Source: Halobacterium sp. CBA1132 (GTDB taxonomy: Archaea > Halobacteriota > Halobacteria > Halobacteriales > Halobacteriaceae). Taken from it: DNA of 64,000 nucleotides. Below are positions 51,157-59,763 of this stretch, in pieces. Made by a program: the position numbers and the translations under genes. Below the pieces are notes generated by a model. It was not told the origin of the DNA. It saw only the letters and a list, made by a program, of their open reading frames with translations, and ran no database searches. The first letter of the stretch is position 1. Each line of letters opens with the position of its first letter. Where the stretch lies: assembly GCF_001485535.1 (NCBI RefSeq), contig NZ_BCMZ01000001.1, forward strand, positions 1,178,001-1,242,000, given 5' to 3'.

Positions 51157-51801
51157 TCACGTAGTCTCGACGTGGTGCTCGACGACTGCTGCTTGGGCTT
51201 TCCGGACGAGTTCGCTGGCCGTACTCGTCGAGCAGTCGAGTCGTTCCGCGACGTCAGCAATCGACCCGCTGCGGGGCACTTCGTAGTAGCCGACGTCGAC
51301 GGCGGCGTCCAGCGCGGCGCGCTGGCGGTCGGTGAGTCCCCACGGCGAGCGCAGGCGGTCGAATTCGTGGACGGATTCGATGGTGACGTCGAGGAGCGCG
51401 CTGAGTTCTTCGTGGAACGTGCTGAGCGCCGTCGGTTCGCCGACCGCCTCGAACTGTACCGCGCCGGTGTCCAAGAAGACGACCGGCGGGAGGAACACCA
51501 CGCGCGCCTCGGCAATCGCGTCGAGGAGGGCAGGCGCGAACTCGTAGCGCTGCTGTTGGAGGAACACGTACGTGCCGTCGTCGCTCTCGACGAAGTTGCG
51601 CACGAGCAGCGAGTCGATGGCGTCGACAGCCGTCGCCGTCGCGTCCCGGTCGCCGTCGCACCAGAACAGCGTCGTCGCGTCGGCGGTCGGACTCCACGAG
51701 AGGAGTTCGGCGCGCGTGAGTGCGCTCGCCTCCGTGATTCGCTCGTGGAGCGGGTGGACGAACTCGTCGGGGTACGTCGCGGAGAACTGCGTGCGCTTCA
51801 T
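51157..51801 (-). CDS. Bat-type helix-turn-helix regulator (HTH_10)
   Basis: A 214-residue regulator. The N-terminal 150 residues form a ligand- or partner-binding domain (DGDRDATATAVDAIDSLLV; HEELSALLDVTIESVHEFDR). The C-terminal bacterio-opsin-activator-type HTH contains LTDRQRAALDAAVDVGYYEV and the recognition helix DCSTSTASELVRKAQAAV. The ATG at 51801 is preferred over that at 51834 because similarity begins at MKRTQFSATYPDE. It is divergent to nothing nearby; the target genes are unknown. Confidence 0.9.
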   Translation of the reverse strand: MKRTQFSATYPDEFVHPLHERITEASALTRAELLSWSPTADATTLFWCDGDRDATATAVDAIDSLLVRNFVESDDGTYVFLQQQRYEFAPALLDAIAEARVVFLPPVVFLDTGAVQFEAVGEPTALSTFHEELSALLDVTIESVHEFDRLRSPWGLTDRQRAALDAAVDVGYYEVPRSGSIADVAERLDCSTSTASELVRKAQAAVVEHHVETT

Positions 51802-51861
51802 GCCGCTATTGGGCGTCGTTCGGCGAATCGGCACATCAATACCCGTGGTTCGAGGGCGCGG

Positions 51862-52749
51862 TCACTGCGACGCCGCCAGAATCTCCGGGACGCTGTCGAG
51901 CAGCGTCTGCAGGTGGTCCGCGTTGTCGACGACGCGGAGCGTCGCCCCGTCGAGTTCTGACGCGAAGCGTCTGGCGTCGCCGAGCGGGACGTTCGTGTCG
52001 TCGCTGCCGTGCCACAGGCGAACGTCGCTGGAAACGGATTCGAAGCCGACGCGCCACTCGGTCGCCGTCTGTCGGAGTTCGGCGACGGTTCCCGAGCGGT
52101 GGTCGGCGAGTGCTTCGAGGAAATCCGCGCGCACGACTTCGGCTTCCTCGGCGGTGATACCCGACGGCTCGCCGGTCGTGTACTGCGCGAGGACGAACGA
52201 CGGGTCGCGGCGGCGCGCGAGCCACGTCTGCGCCCGGAGCGCCCCACCGAGCAGTCGCGGCGTTCGCGCCGCCATCCCACTGAGGAGGCGGTGGACTGTG
52301 GGCTGGTCGGCGGTAGCCTTCGGTGGGGTCGCTCCGGAGACGACGTCGACGCGAGTGACTCGCTCCGGGAGCGTCGCCGCGGCGGCGAGTGCGTGTGGCG
52401 CCCCGCCCGAGAACGCGACGAGGTCTGCCTCCTCGGCGCCGGCGTCGTCGAGGACGGCGGTCACGAGCTGTCCGGCGTCCCGAATCGAGTAGTCCGGCCA
52501 CGGGGAGGACTGCCCACAGCCGGGTCTGTCGAAGGCGAGCAGCCGAACGTCGTTCGCTCGTGCGTCGCGCTCGAACAGCGCACCGAGCCGGCGCGACCCC
52601 GGCGTCCCGTGGAAGAACACCACCGGGGTGCCGCTCTCGGCTCCGTACTCCGTGTAGGTGAGGTCGCGGTCCGCGTCCAGTCGTATCGTCCTCGTTCGCT
52701 CACCGTCTCGGTCCTCGCCGCAGTCGGGTGAACGAGTGTGTGCTGCCAT
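51862..52749 (-). CDS. Alpha/beta hydrolase
   Basis: A 295-residue alpha/beta hydrolase-fold protein. The oxyanion-hole motif VVFFHGTPGSRR lies near residue 45, the nucleophile elbow is AFSGGAPHA near residue 110 (the usual first Gly of GxSxG is Ala), the acid Asp lies in LWHGSDDTNVP and the catalytic His in VDNADHLQTLLD. The family includes esterases, haloperoxidases and epoxide hydrolases; which reaction occurs is not predictable. The ATG at 52749 is chosen, 33 bp inside the longest frame. It lies 60 bp downstream of nothing else in the same direction except the regulator. Confidence 0.88.
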   Translation of the reverse strand: MAAHTRSPDCGEDRDGERTRTIRLDADRDLTYTEYGAESGTPVVFFHGTPGSRRLGALFERDARANDVRLLAFDRPGCGQSSPWPDYSIRDAGQLVTAVLDDAGAEEADLVAFSGGAPHALAAAATLPERVTRVDVVSGATPPKATADQPTVHRLLSGMAARTPRLLGGALRAQTWLARRRDPSFVLAQYTTGEPSGITAEEAEVVRADFLEALADHRSGTVAELRQTATEWRVGFESVSSDVRLWHGSDDTNVPLGDARRFASELDGATLRVVDNADHLQTLLDSVPEILAASQ

Positions 52750-52921
52750 TACCCGAAGGTATCCCCCACGGGCGGGAATCAATATTGCCGTACTGAACCG
52801 GTGGTTTATAACTTGGAGCGCCGATGACGCGCTCCGAGGAAGCAGTAGACGGCCGCCCGACGACCTGATTCGACTCCCCGATAGACCGAACCTTCATGCC
52901 AGCAGCCGCGGAACTACGGAT

Positions 52922-53542
52922 ATGTCCCAGCCCTCCCAGTTGGACCCCGCCGCGATGGACTGGCTGACCCTCGACGACGACGAAGAAGTCGTCTGGTCGG
53001 GGAAACCCCACAAGAGCAGTCTCATCCCCGCGCTCGTCGTCGGCATCCCGCTCTCGATAGTGCTGGTCGGCCTGCTCATCATCGCCTCCGCGTACCTCTA
53101 CCGCGAGAACACGCAGTACGTCGTCACTTTGGACGCGCTCTACCGGAAGTCCGGCGTCCTCTCGCGCGACGTCCAACGCATCGACTTCGGGAAAGTCCAG
53201 AACACGTCCTACAGTCAGGGATTCTTCGGCACCCGATTCGGGTACGGGAACGTCGACATCTCCACCGCCGGCGGCTCCGGCGTCGAGATGCAGTTCCAGT
53301 CCGTCCCCGACCCGCGACACGTCCAAGAGGCCATCAACAAGCGCGTGAAAGCCACGCAGGGCGACTCGACGCCCGAGAACGGCGAGACCAAGGCGGACGT
53401 GCTCGACGACATTCTCGAAGAACTCCGCGGCATCCGGACGACACTGGACGCACAGTCGGCGCCCGAGAGCGACGCCACGCGAGCGTCCACCGAGACGGGG
53501 ATGTTCGACGAGGACCCGGATGCGCGCTCTACCGACGAATGA
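52922..53542 (+). CDS. Membrane PH-domain protein (second pair, first member)
   Basis: A 206-residue protein: an acidic N-terminus (SQLDPAAMDWLTLDDDEEVVW), one or two hydrophobic helices near residues 40-62, and a bPH2-type domain (VVTLDALYRKSGVLSRDVQR; GFFGTRFGYGNVDISTAGG). The C-terminal 60 residues are acidic with a coiled segment (LDDILEELRGIRTTL). The ATG at 52922 precedes the first conserved residues. It overlaps the next gene by 4 bp (ATGA), as in the first pair at 7.6-9.5 kb. Function is unknown. Confidence 0.83.
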   Translation: MSQPSQLDPAAMDWLTLDDDEEVVWSGKPHKSSLIPALVVGIPLSIVLVGLLIIASAYLYRENTQYVVTLDALYRKSGVLSRDVQRIDFGKVQNTSYSQGFFGTRFGYGNVDISTAGGSGVEMQFQSVPDPRHVQEAINKRVKATQGDSTPENGETKADVLDDILEELRGIRTTLDAQSAPESDATRASTETGMFDEDPDARSTDE

Positions 53543-54138
53543 ACGGGGAGCGCGGCGAGACCGCGGCCGTCGACCCGGCAATTCCGGTCGGCGACACGGA
53601 GTCAGTCGTGTGGACGGGACGGCCGCGCGTCACCGTCGTGATTCCGGCCGTCGTTGTCGGACTCGTGTTCGCCGCCGTCGGCCTCGCTGGCGCCGCCGCG
53701 AGCGACTCGTGGCTGCCAGTAGTGTTGGTTCCATTCGGAGTACTGGTGCCGGCGTGGCGGTACCTCCGGAACCGCCGCACGCAGTACGTGATTACCGACG
53801 AAGCGCTGTACAAGAAGACGGGCGTGTTCTCGCGGGCGGTGTCACAGGCCTCCCTGCACACCGTCCAGAACAGCGCGTTCTCCCAGTCGCTGACCGGGTC
53901 GGTGTTCGGCTACGGCTCCGTCGAATTCGAGATTGCTGGCGGCGGCGACTTCACGTACCAGCGAATCGGCGACCCGCGGGAGATTCGCGCGCTCGTCGAC
54001 GAAGCGGTCGGCCGCACCGACAGCGTCTCCGGCGGCCGGCGCGCCGAGCAGTCGGTTCCGGGGAGCGTCGAGCAGTGGCGGGCGGTCCGCGAGGAAGTCC
54101 GAGCGCTCCACCGGAGCCTCCGTCGACGCACGAACTAA
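53539..54138 (+). CDS. Membrane PH-domain protein (second pair, second member)
   Basis: A 199-residue partner of the preceding protein. The WTGRPRVTVVIPAVVVGL region starts the first hydrophobic helix, a second helix follows (LPVVLVPFGVLVPAWRY), then one bPH2 domain with YVITDEALYKKTGVFSRAV and SVFGYGSVEFEIAGGGDF. The C-terminus is basic with a helical VEQWRAVREEVRAL. Translational coupling to the upstream gene by ATGA overlap suggests a heteromeric complex. Function is unknown. It converges on the sensor kinase gene. Confidence 0.83.
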   Translation: MNGERGETAAVDPAIPVGDTESVVWTGRPRVTVVIPAVVVGLVFAAVGLAGAAASDSWLPVVLVPFGVLVPAWRYLRNRRTQYVITDEALYKKTGVFSRAVSQASLHTVQNSAFSQSLTGSVFGYGSVEFEIAGGGDFTYQRIGDPREIRALVDEAVGRTDSVSGGRRAEQSVPGSVEQWRAVREEVRALHRSLRRRTN

Positions 54139-54168
54139 CTCGGCGCGAGCGCGGCCGCTTCCGCACAG

Positions 54169-56676
54169 TCAGGTGTCGGATTCGACCTCGGTGATTTCGA
54201 ACCGGGCGCCGCCGTCCGACCCGTCGGTGGCCTCGATGCGCCAGTCGTGGCCGTCCGCGATCTGCTCGACGATGCTCAGACCGAAGCCGGTCCCATCCGG
54301 AGACGCCGAGTAGCCCGCTTCGAAGATGTCCTCGTGGTCGCCGTCGGGCACGCCGGAGCCGTCGTCCTCCACGTAGAACCCGTCGTCGAGGTCGCCGACC
54401 GTGATCGTGACGCCGGTGCCACCGTGTTCGGTGGCGTTCGCGAGGAGGTTCTCCGTGAGCTGTTGGAGGCGGCTCCGATCCGCCAGAACCCGCTGTGAGG
54501 TCTCGACCTGTAGCTCGGCGTCCGCGCTCGCGACGTGGCGCCACGCCTCCTCTGCGAGCGAATCGAGCGCCACTGGCTCCCGGTCGCGTGCCGCTTCGCC
54601 CTGCCGCGCCAGCGTGAGCACGTCCTCGATGAGACGGTCCATCCGACCCAGCGACTCGATTGCCTCCTCGACGTGTTCGCTGTCGCCGTCCGCCCGCGCG
54701 AGTTCCAGTCGCCCCTTCGCCACCGTGAGCGGGTTGCGGAGGTCGTGGCTGACCACGGACGCGAACTGTTCGAGTTGCTCCTCGCGGTGCTTCCGGTCCG
54801 TGATGTCTCGCGCGATGCTCAACGCCGCGCGCTCGCCGCGGTAGGAGACGAGACTCGAGCTGATTTCGACGGGAATCTCTCGCCCGTCGCTGGTCTCGTG
54901 GACGGTCTCGAACACCTGCGTCCCGTGGTCGGGCAGCCGATTGATGAGCGTCATCACCTCGCTCTCCTCGTGGGCCGCGTCGATGTCGGAGGGACTCATC
55001 GACAGGAGTTCGGCCCTCGAATACCCGGTCTCTTCGACGGCAGCGTCGTTGGCAGCGACGAACTCGCCGTCCGTGTCGATGACCCACGCCATGTCGTTCA
55101 TCCCGTTGAACAGCGCCTCGTAGTCCTGTCGCGCCTGCTCTAGCTCCTGTTCTCGCTGCCGCTGCTCGGTGACGTCTTGGACGGCGCCCCGGAGCGACAC
55201 CACCTCGCCGTCCTCGACGGCTGGCATCCCCTGAATGCGGAGCCACCCGACCTCGCCGTCCGGCCGTCGGAACCGCACGGTCACGTCGAACTGCTCTTGC
55301 CGTTCGCGCGCCCGCGAAATCGCGTCCTCGACAAGTTTCCGGTCGTCCTCGTGGTAGACGTCGAGCGCCTCGTCCAGCGGTGGTTCCTCGTCGCGGTCTA
55401 CGCCGAGGATGTCGAAGAGGTGCTCGGTCCAGAACACCGCGGAGGACTCCGCGTCGATCTCCCAGCCGCCGACGTCCGCGATGCGTTCGGCTTGCTCGAG
55501 GAGGTCGTGGGCGCGTTCGAGTTCCGCCTTCCGCGCGTTCTTCCCGGAGATGTCGCGGCCGACGCCCGCGAACCCCAGTTCCGCCCCGTCGTCGTCGACG
55601 AGGCGAGTGATGACGAACTCGTAGGGCTGTCGTTCGCCGGCGTTCGTGAGGAGGTCGGCTTGCACCGTCGCGGTCCCCGTCTCCATCATCTCCTCGATGG
55701 CGTTCCGAATACGGCATCGCTGCTCGTCGGGAACGAACTCGACTGGCTCCATCTCCGCGACGGCGTCGTCGGGATAGCCCGTCACGTTCACGACTTGCTC
55801 GTTCCACCGGCGCATCTGGAAGTCCGTGTCGAAGACGAAGAAGACGTCGTCGAGCGCGTCCAGCGTCTGGTCGACGAACGCGCGCTCCTCGCGGAGTTCG
55901 CGCTCGTGGGTCTTCTGCTCGGTGATGTCCCGGACGAACCCGATGATTCGTTCGACGCCGCCGTCGTCCAGAATCGGCTTGCTGTCGGCGCGAACCCACC
56001 GCTGGTCGTCGTCCGGCCGCTGCACGCGGTACTCGATTTCCACCGCTTCGCCGTCGGAGACGCGCTCCAGCGCCCGCTGCACGTCGGGGCGGTCCGCGGG
56101 GTGAACGCGCTTCAGGAACGCCGTCGCGTCTGCTTCGAGTTCACTCGTCGACAGCCCCCAGATGTCCTCGAACGCGGAGTTGACGAACAGCACCTCGCTC
56201 CAGTCCGCGTCGAACATGTAGAGGATGTCGTCCGTTTTCCCCGCGAGCTGCGTGAGCTTCTCCTCTGTCGCCTCGACCTGCCGCCTGACGCGGGTCTGTT
56301 CGACGGCGTTGACGATGCGATTCGCGAGGACGGCGTACTGGCTGGTGCCGTCCTCCTTCTGGAGGTAGTCGGTGACGCCGGCAGATATCGCTTCGCTTGC
56401 AACGGCTTCGCTGCCCTTCCCCGTGAAGAGAATAAACGGGAGGTTCGGGCGCTGCTCGCGGACGGCTTCGAGGAACTCGATGCCGTTCTTCCCCGGCATG
56501 TCGTGGTCCGAGATGACGCAATCCACTCGATTCTCGCGGAGGTACGAGAGCCCCTCCGACGGACTCGTGGCCGTGTGTACGCTGAATCGATCGTCCCGGC
56601 GCGTGAGAAACTCCCGGGTCATGTCTGCGAACCCCGGCTCGTCATCGACGTGCAGAATCTGGATGCCGGCGGCCAT
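54169..56676 (-). CDS. Receiver-PAS4 sensor histidine kinase
   Basis: An 835-residue cytoplasmic hybrid kinase with no membrane segment. Domains in order are: an N-terminal receiver (ILHVDDEPGFADM; phospho-Asp in CVISDHDMPGKNG; FTGKGSEAVA), about residues 1-125; four PAS domains at about 130-255, 260-380, 385-500 and 505-625 (FVRDITEQ, GVGRDISG, AVQDVTEQ and IARDITDRKH endings); HisKA with the His in VVSHDLRNPLTVAKG near residue 635; and HATPase_c (LLANATEHGGTG; EDDGSGVP; GTGFGLSIVEQIA). The signal may be redox or light, but PAS cofactors cannot be told. No partner output regulator lies adjacent. Confidence 0.93.
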   Translation of the reverse strand: MAAGIQILHVDDEPGFADMTREFLTRRDDRFSVHTATSPSEGLSYLRENRVDCVISDHDMPGKNGIEFLEAVREQRPNLPFILFTGKGSEAVASEAISAGVTDYLQKEDGTSQYAVLANRIVNAVEQTRVRRQVEATEEKLTQLAGKTDDILYMFDADWSEVLFVNSAFEDIWGLSTSELEADATAFLKRVHPADRPDVQRALERVSDGEAVEIEYRVQRPDDDQRWVRADSKPILDDGGVERIIGFVRDITEQKTHERELREERAFVDQTLDALDDVFFVFDTDFQMRRWNEQVVNVTGYPDDAVAEMEPVEFVPDEQRCRIRNAIEEMMETGTATVQADLLTNAGERQPYEFVITRLVDDDGAELGFAGVGRDISGKNARKAELERAHDLLEQAERIADVGGWEIDAESSAVFWTEHLFDILGVDRDEEPPLDEALDVYHEDDRKLVEDAISRARERQEQFDVTVRFRRPDGEVGWLRIQGMPAVEDGEVVSLRGAVQDVTEQRQREQELEQARQDYEALFNGMNDMAWVIDTDGEFVAANDAAVEETGYSRAELLSMSPSDIDAAHEESEVMTLINRLPDHGTQVFETVHETSDGREIPVEISSSLVSYRGERAALSIARDITDRKHREEQLEQFASVVSHDLRNPLTVAKGRLELARADGDSEHVEEAIESLGRMDRLIEDVLTLARQGEAARDREPVALDSLAEEAWRHVASADAELQVETSQRVLADRSRLQQLTENLLANATEHGGTGVTITVGDLDDGFYVEDDGSGVPDGDHEDIFEAGYSASPDGTGFGLSIVEQIADGHDWRIEATDGSDGGARFEITEVESDT

Positions 56677-56853
56677 CGGTCGCTCCTAGTTCCGCGGACA
56701 CGTAAAATTATCCATATTTCGAACTCCCGGCTACTCTCGTCGCCGCTCCAAAACGGCTGTTGAGGTGCGAACGCGGCGCTCGCGTCGGGGAGAACGCACT
56801 CGTACCGGAAGCGATGGACAACGGTTATTTGCGGCGGCCGCGTTCGTGTTAAC

Positions 56854-57348
56854 GTGAGTACTATTTCGCTGGCGGCTGCCCGACGCCACCCCGCACTGAC
56901 GTTCGGCTGTGCGGGCGGCGTGTTCGCGCTCCTGTTCCTCTTCGCCGCGCCCGTCGGGGACTTCCTCGCGGGGCGCGCGTTCAGTCCGCCCTCCGGCCTC
57001 CTGTGGCTGTTCGTCGTCGGCGGACTGCTCGGCGGCGGACTGCTCGCACAGCTACTCTGGGGTCGACTGGGCGGCGCGCGTTCACCCCGACGCGGCGCGG
57101 CAGTCGGCGGACTCGTCGGTCTTCTCGCGCTCCCCGTCCCGTTCTACGTCCTCGAACTGGCCTACCTCGCGGTCCGCGGGAACCCCTTCGAGGGGGAATC
57201 AGGAGCATCGCCGATAGTTCAGGCGCTCACTGACCTCCTGTCGTTTATCTTCGTCCCGCTGTTCCTCGGCGCGTTGGGCGCGCTCGTCACGTTCGGCAGC
57301 ACGGTCGTCGTCGGCGCGCTCGTCGGCTACGTCCTCGCCCGCGACTGA
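56854..57348 (+). CDS. Uncharacterised four-helix membrane protein
   Basis: A 164-residue protein starting with GTG at 56854. Hydrophobic segments lie at residues about 14-36, 46-67, 85-108 and 125-160. There are Gly-rich turns (GGLLGGGLLAQLLWGRL; AAVGGLVGLLALPVP), but no known transport or catalytic motif. A TATA-like ACGGTTATTTG is about 30 bp upstream. The long gap to the next gene (57349-57490) is AT-patched and shows no gene. Confidence 0.7.
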   Translation: MSTISLAAARRHPALTFGCAGGVFALLFLFAAPVGDFLAGRAFSPPSGLLWLFVVGGLLGGGLLAQLLWGRLGGARSPRRGAAVGGLVGLLALPVPFYVLELAYLAVRGNPFEGESGASPIVQALTDLLSFIFVPLFLGALGALVTFGSTVVVGALVGYVLARD

Positions 57349-57490
57349 ACGAGCGCGAACTCGGTCTGCTATTTGTGCTACCCATACAATACTAGGCTGT
57401 CGTTCGCCGGCCGTCGAGGACGCTCAACGTAGCAACTATGAGACGACTACTCGGCGAGAAGGGAGACGACTCATCGTCGGTGCGGCCAGA

Positions 57491-57895
57491 TTAGCTCTCC
57501 GCGGACGGAGCGGGCCCGTCAGCCTGCTCGTACTTCGACTCGAACTCCTGGATGAGTTGCCCCATCTTCGCGTACCAGTCGTTGAGCATCCGCTGCATGT
57601 CGTCGGTAATCTGCCCGGGGTCGTTCGGCGAGTAGACGTGGTAGTAGCCGCCCTGCTCGTAGTTGATTTGCTCCTTCTCGATGAAGCCCGTCTGGAGGAG
57701 GCGCTGGACCGACCGGTACGCCGTCGAGCGCTCCCGGTCGACGGCCGCCGCGAGGTCGTCGACAGTCAGCGGTTCCTCGGCGTCGACCAGCGCTTGGAAG
57801 CACTCCCTGTCGAGTTCCTTGAGGCCGTGGAAACACTCCAGCAGCCCCTCGCACTCCATGTCCTGACGGAGCTGCTCGGACATCGAATCTGGCAT
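57491..57895 (-). CDS. TrmB-like helix-turn-helix regulator of the sulfur cluster
   Basis: A 134-residue DNA-binding protein with a TrmB/MarR-like winged helix: QALVDAEEPLTVDDLAAAV and DRERSTAYRSVQRLLQTGFI, followed by a short wing (QGGYYHVYSPNDPGQI) and a C-terminal dimerisation helix (MLNDWYAKMGQLIQEFESKY). There is no ligand domain. The ATG at 57895 (MPDSMSEQLRQDME) is preferred over upstream starts in the promoter region. It lies next to the sulfur gene cluster on the same strand and is the likely regulator of it. Confidence 0.85.
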   Translation of the reverse strand: MPDSMSEQLRQDMECEGLLECFHGLKELDRECFQALVDAEEPLTVDDLAAAVDRERSTAYRSVQRLLQTGFIEKEQINYEQGGYYHVYSPNDPGQITDDMQRMLNDWYAKMGQLIQEFESKYEQADGPAPSAES

Positions 57896-58002
57896 TGTTG
57901 TCAACGCTACCTTCGGCCTATGGCGATAAAAGACTTGTGCGCGGTTCGTACAACCACACGCATACACGACGCGGATTCGCTGGTCTCAGCCTCGACCACA
58001 GA

Positions 58003-58707
58003 TTACGGTTTCTTGCGGAGGTCCTCGTCGCGGAGTTCGCCTCTCGCGTGCCACGTCCGCGGGCGGAACGCAACCGCGACGGCGGCAGCGAAGGAGGCGA
58101 CCACGGCCCCGACAACGACGATACCGGGAATCATCCCGATAGCGGCCGTCTGGAGCCACACCTCTGTCGAGAACGCGGTGATGCGGATGAACCACGCGAG
58201 GAGGAGCACCGCGAACAGCGGGAGGTAAATCCGCCGGAGGCGGTGCGCAATCGCTTCCTCCGCTGTAATCTTGATGGCGGGACTCCGGTAGTCCGCCGCG
58301 AGTTCGGCTCGCCAGTCCGCGTCGGCGGCGTTCTCACTCGGGTCGAGGCCGACCGACCAGACGTTCTCTTGGAGGGTGCGAACTCGGGAGCGCCAGATGT
58401 CGTAGCCGCGGTACCGGCGCGCCTCCACGACGAGGAAGACGCCCAGCGTCGCCAACCCCACGAGGATGATGTAGTGTGGGTTGTCCGGACTGGAGAACGC
58501 CCACGTGAGGATGGCCGCCATCACGATGACCGCCCAGTTGGTCGTCCGGTCGAGGCGCTCGCGCCAGAGTTTCATCCGGTGGACTTCCCCCCGGTAGAGG
58601 TGGGCCATCGCCGAACTCGGTCCCATGTTCTCGTCGAGCAGTCCGGCGCCGACGTCGCGGCGTTCCGACTCCGACGGATCGGAACGCGTCTCAGTGGTCT
58701 CGGTCAT
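58003..58707 (-). CDS. DUF2270 membrane protein
   Basis: A 234-residue protein of the DUF2270 family. An acidic N-terminus precedes MGPSSAMAHLYRGEVHRMKLW. There are two membrane pairs: residues about 65-100 (WAVIVMAAILTWAFS; YIILVGLATLGVFLVVEARR) and 165-215 (IYLPLFAVLLLAWFIRI; AAIGMIPGIVVVGAVVASF). The family is conserved in halophiles and many bacteria, but its function is unknown. ATG 58707 starts at MTETTETRSDPSE. It lies between the regulator and the transporter genes of the sulfur cluster. Confidence 0.82.
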   Translation of the reverse strand: MTETTETRSDPSESERRDVGAGLLDENMGPSSAMAHLYRGEVHRMKLWRERLDRTTNWAVIVMAAILTWAFSSPDNPHYIILVGLATLGVFLVVEARRYRGYDIWRSRVRTLQENVWSVGLDPSENAADADWRAELAADYRSPAIKITAEEAIAHRLRRIYLPLFAVLLLAWFIRITAFSTEVWLQTAAIGMIPGIVVVGAVVASFAAAVAVAFRPRTWHARGELRDEDLRKKP

Positions 58708-58802
58708 TCGTGAGTGTGGTCCGCGGTCGATGTCTGATTCGATTCGTTCGCATTGTTGCTGTAGGTACGCAGTCAGTCTGTCGTCGTCTCCGTGGTGTCG
58801 CG

Positions 58803-59264
58803 TTAGCTCCGGCTTCGCCAGTACCCCTGTAGGTACGCCCCGAGGAACATCCCGGCGAGCGCCCACAGGATGGCGACGTTCCCGATGCCGAGGCTCGCGT
58901 AGGCGGCGCCCGGACAGATGCCCGAGATCCCCCAGCCGACGCCGAATACGGTGCCGCCGACGAGGACGTTCCTGTCGAGGGACTTCAGTCGGCGCTGGAA
59001 GCTATCGCCGGTCAGCGGCGCGCGACCGAGCAGCCGCGGCGCGAGGAAGTACGCCGCGCCGGTCACAGCGGCGCCGCCGAACATCACGAACACCAGCCCG
59101 AAGTCCTCGAACTGGAGGAAGTCGAGAACGACCTCCGGTCGCGCCATCCGGCTGTACGCCAACCCGAAGCCGAAGATGAGGCCGCCGACCAGAATCAACG
59201 GCGCGAACGCGGGATGGCGCTCGGTTCCCGCTGACTCGTTCCGGGACGCACGCGTCTCGGGCAC
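58803..59264 (-). CDS. YeeE/YedE-type sulfur transporter half (second)
   Basis: A 153-residue membrane protein of the YeeE/YedE sulfur-transport family, but only half-size. About four helices include PLILVGGLIFGFGLAY and VLVGGTVFGVGWGISGICPGAAY, whose Cys motif GICPGA is a hallmark of the family and probably guides thiosulfate or sulfane sulfur. The start is GTG at 59264, overlapping the TAG of the upstream half by one base (TAGTG). The two halves together match one full-length YeeE. Confidence 0.9.
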   Translation of the reverse strand: MPETRASRNESAGTERHPAFAPLILVGGLIFGFGLAYSRMARPEVVLDFLQFEDFGLVFVMFGGAAVTGAAYFLAPRLLGRAPLTGDSFQRRLKSLDRNVLVGGTVFGVGWGISGICPGAAYASLGIGNVAILWALAGMFLGAYLQGYWRSRS

Positions 59265-59755
59265 TACGGGCTCACCCCGAGTGCGGCGACCACTTGCGCG
59301 GTCACGATAGCGACCGAGAGGAACACGAAGACCCCCACGAGGGACGTCTTCGACGCCGAGCCGACGCCGCAGATACCGTGCCCGGACGTACAGCCCTTCC
59401 CGACGCGCGTGCCGACGCCGACGAAGACGCCGCCGACGAGCAGCCGCCACGGCTGCACGTCCGTCGTCCACGCGCCGCCTTGGAAGACGACCGCGTACAC
59501 AGCCGCGCCGAGGACGATACCCAGCGTGAACACGAGCCGCCAGTCCCGCGACGCGACGTAGCGCTGGAACCGCGACTGGTCGGAGACGTACGACAGCGTC
59601 GACTCCAAGAACGTGCTCGCGCCGGCGCTGATGCCGGTGCCGAGGTAGATGACGACGGCGCCGAGGCCGACGAGCAGTCCGCCGATGGCGTAGCGACTGA
59701 CACCGTTCGGGAACAGCTCGGCTGCCAGTTGGACGAGGAGTGGGTCAGTTACCAT
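59264..59755 (-). CDS. YeeE/YedE-type sulfur transporter half (first)
   Basis: A 163-residue membrane protein with about four to five helices (YAIGGLLVGLGAVVIYLGTG; LLVGGVFVGVGTRVGKGCTS). The conserved Cys motif GKGCTSGHGICGVG, near residue 115, is a signature of thiosulfate/sulfane importers such as TsuA. It is the first half of a split transporter, coupled to the second half by overlap. It is 8 bp downstream of the rhodanese/dioxygenase gene, so imported sulfur is probably handed to that enzyme or to TusA. Confidence 0.91.
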   Translation of the reverse strand: MVTDPLLVQLAAELFPNGVSRYAIGGLLVGLGAVVIYLGTGISAGASTFLESTLSYVSDQSRFQRYVASRDWRLVFTLGIVLGAAVYAVVFQGGAWTTDVQPWRLLVGGVFVGVGTRVGKGCTSGHGICGVGSASKTSLVGVFVFLSVAIVTAQVVAALGVSP

Positions 59756-59763
59756 CGGCCGCC

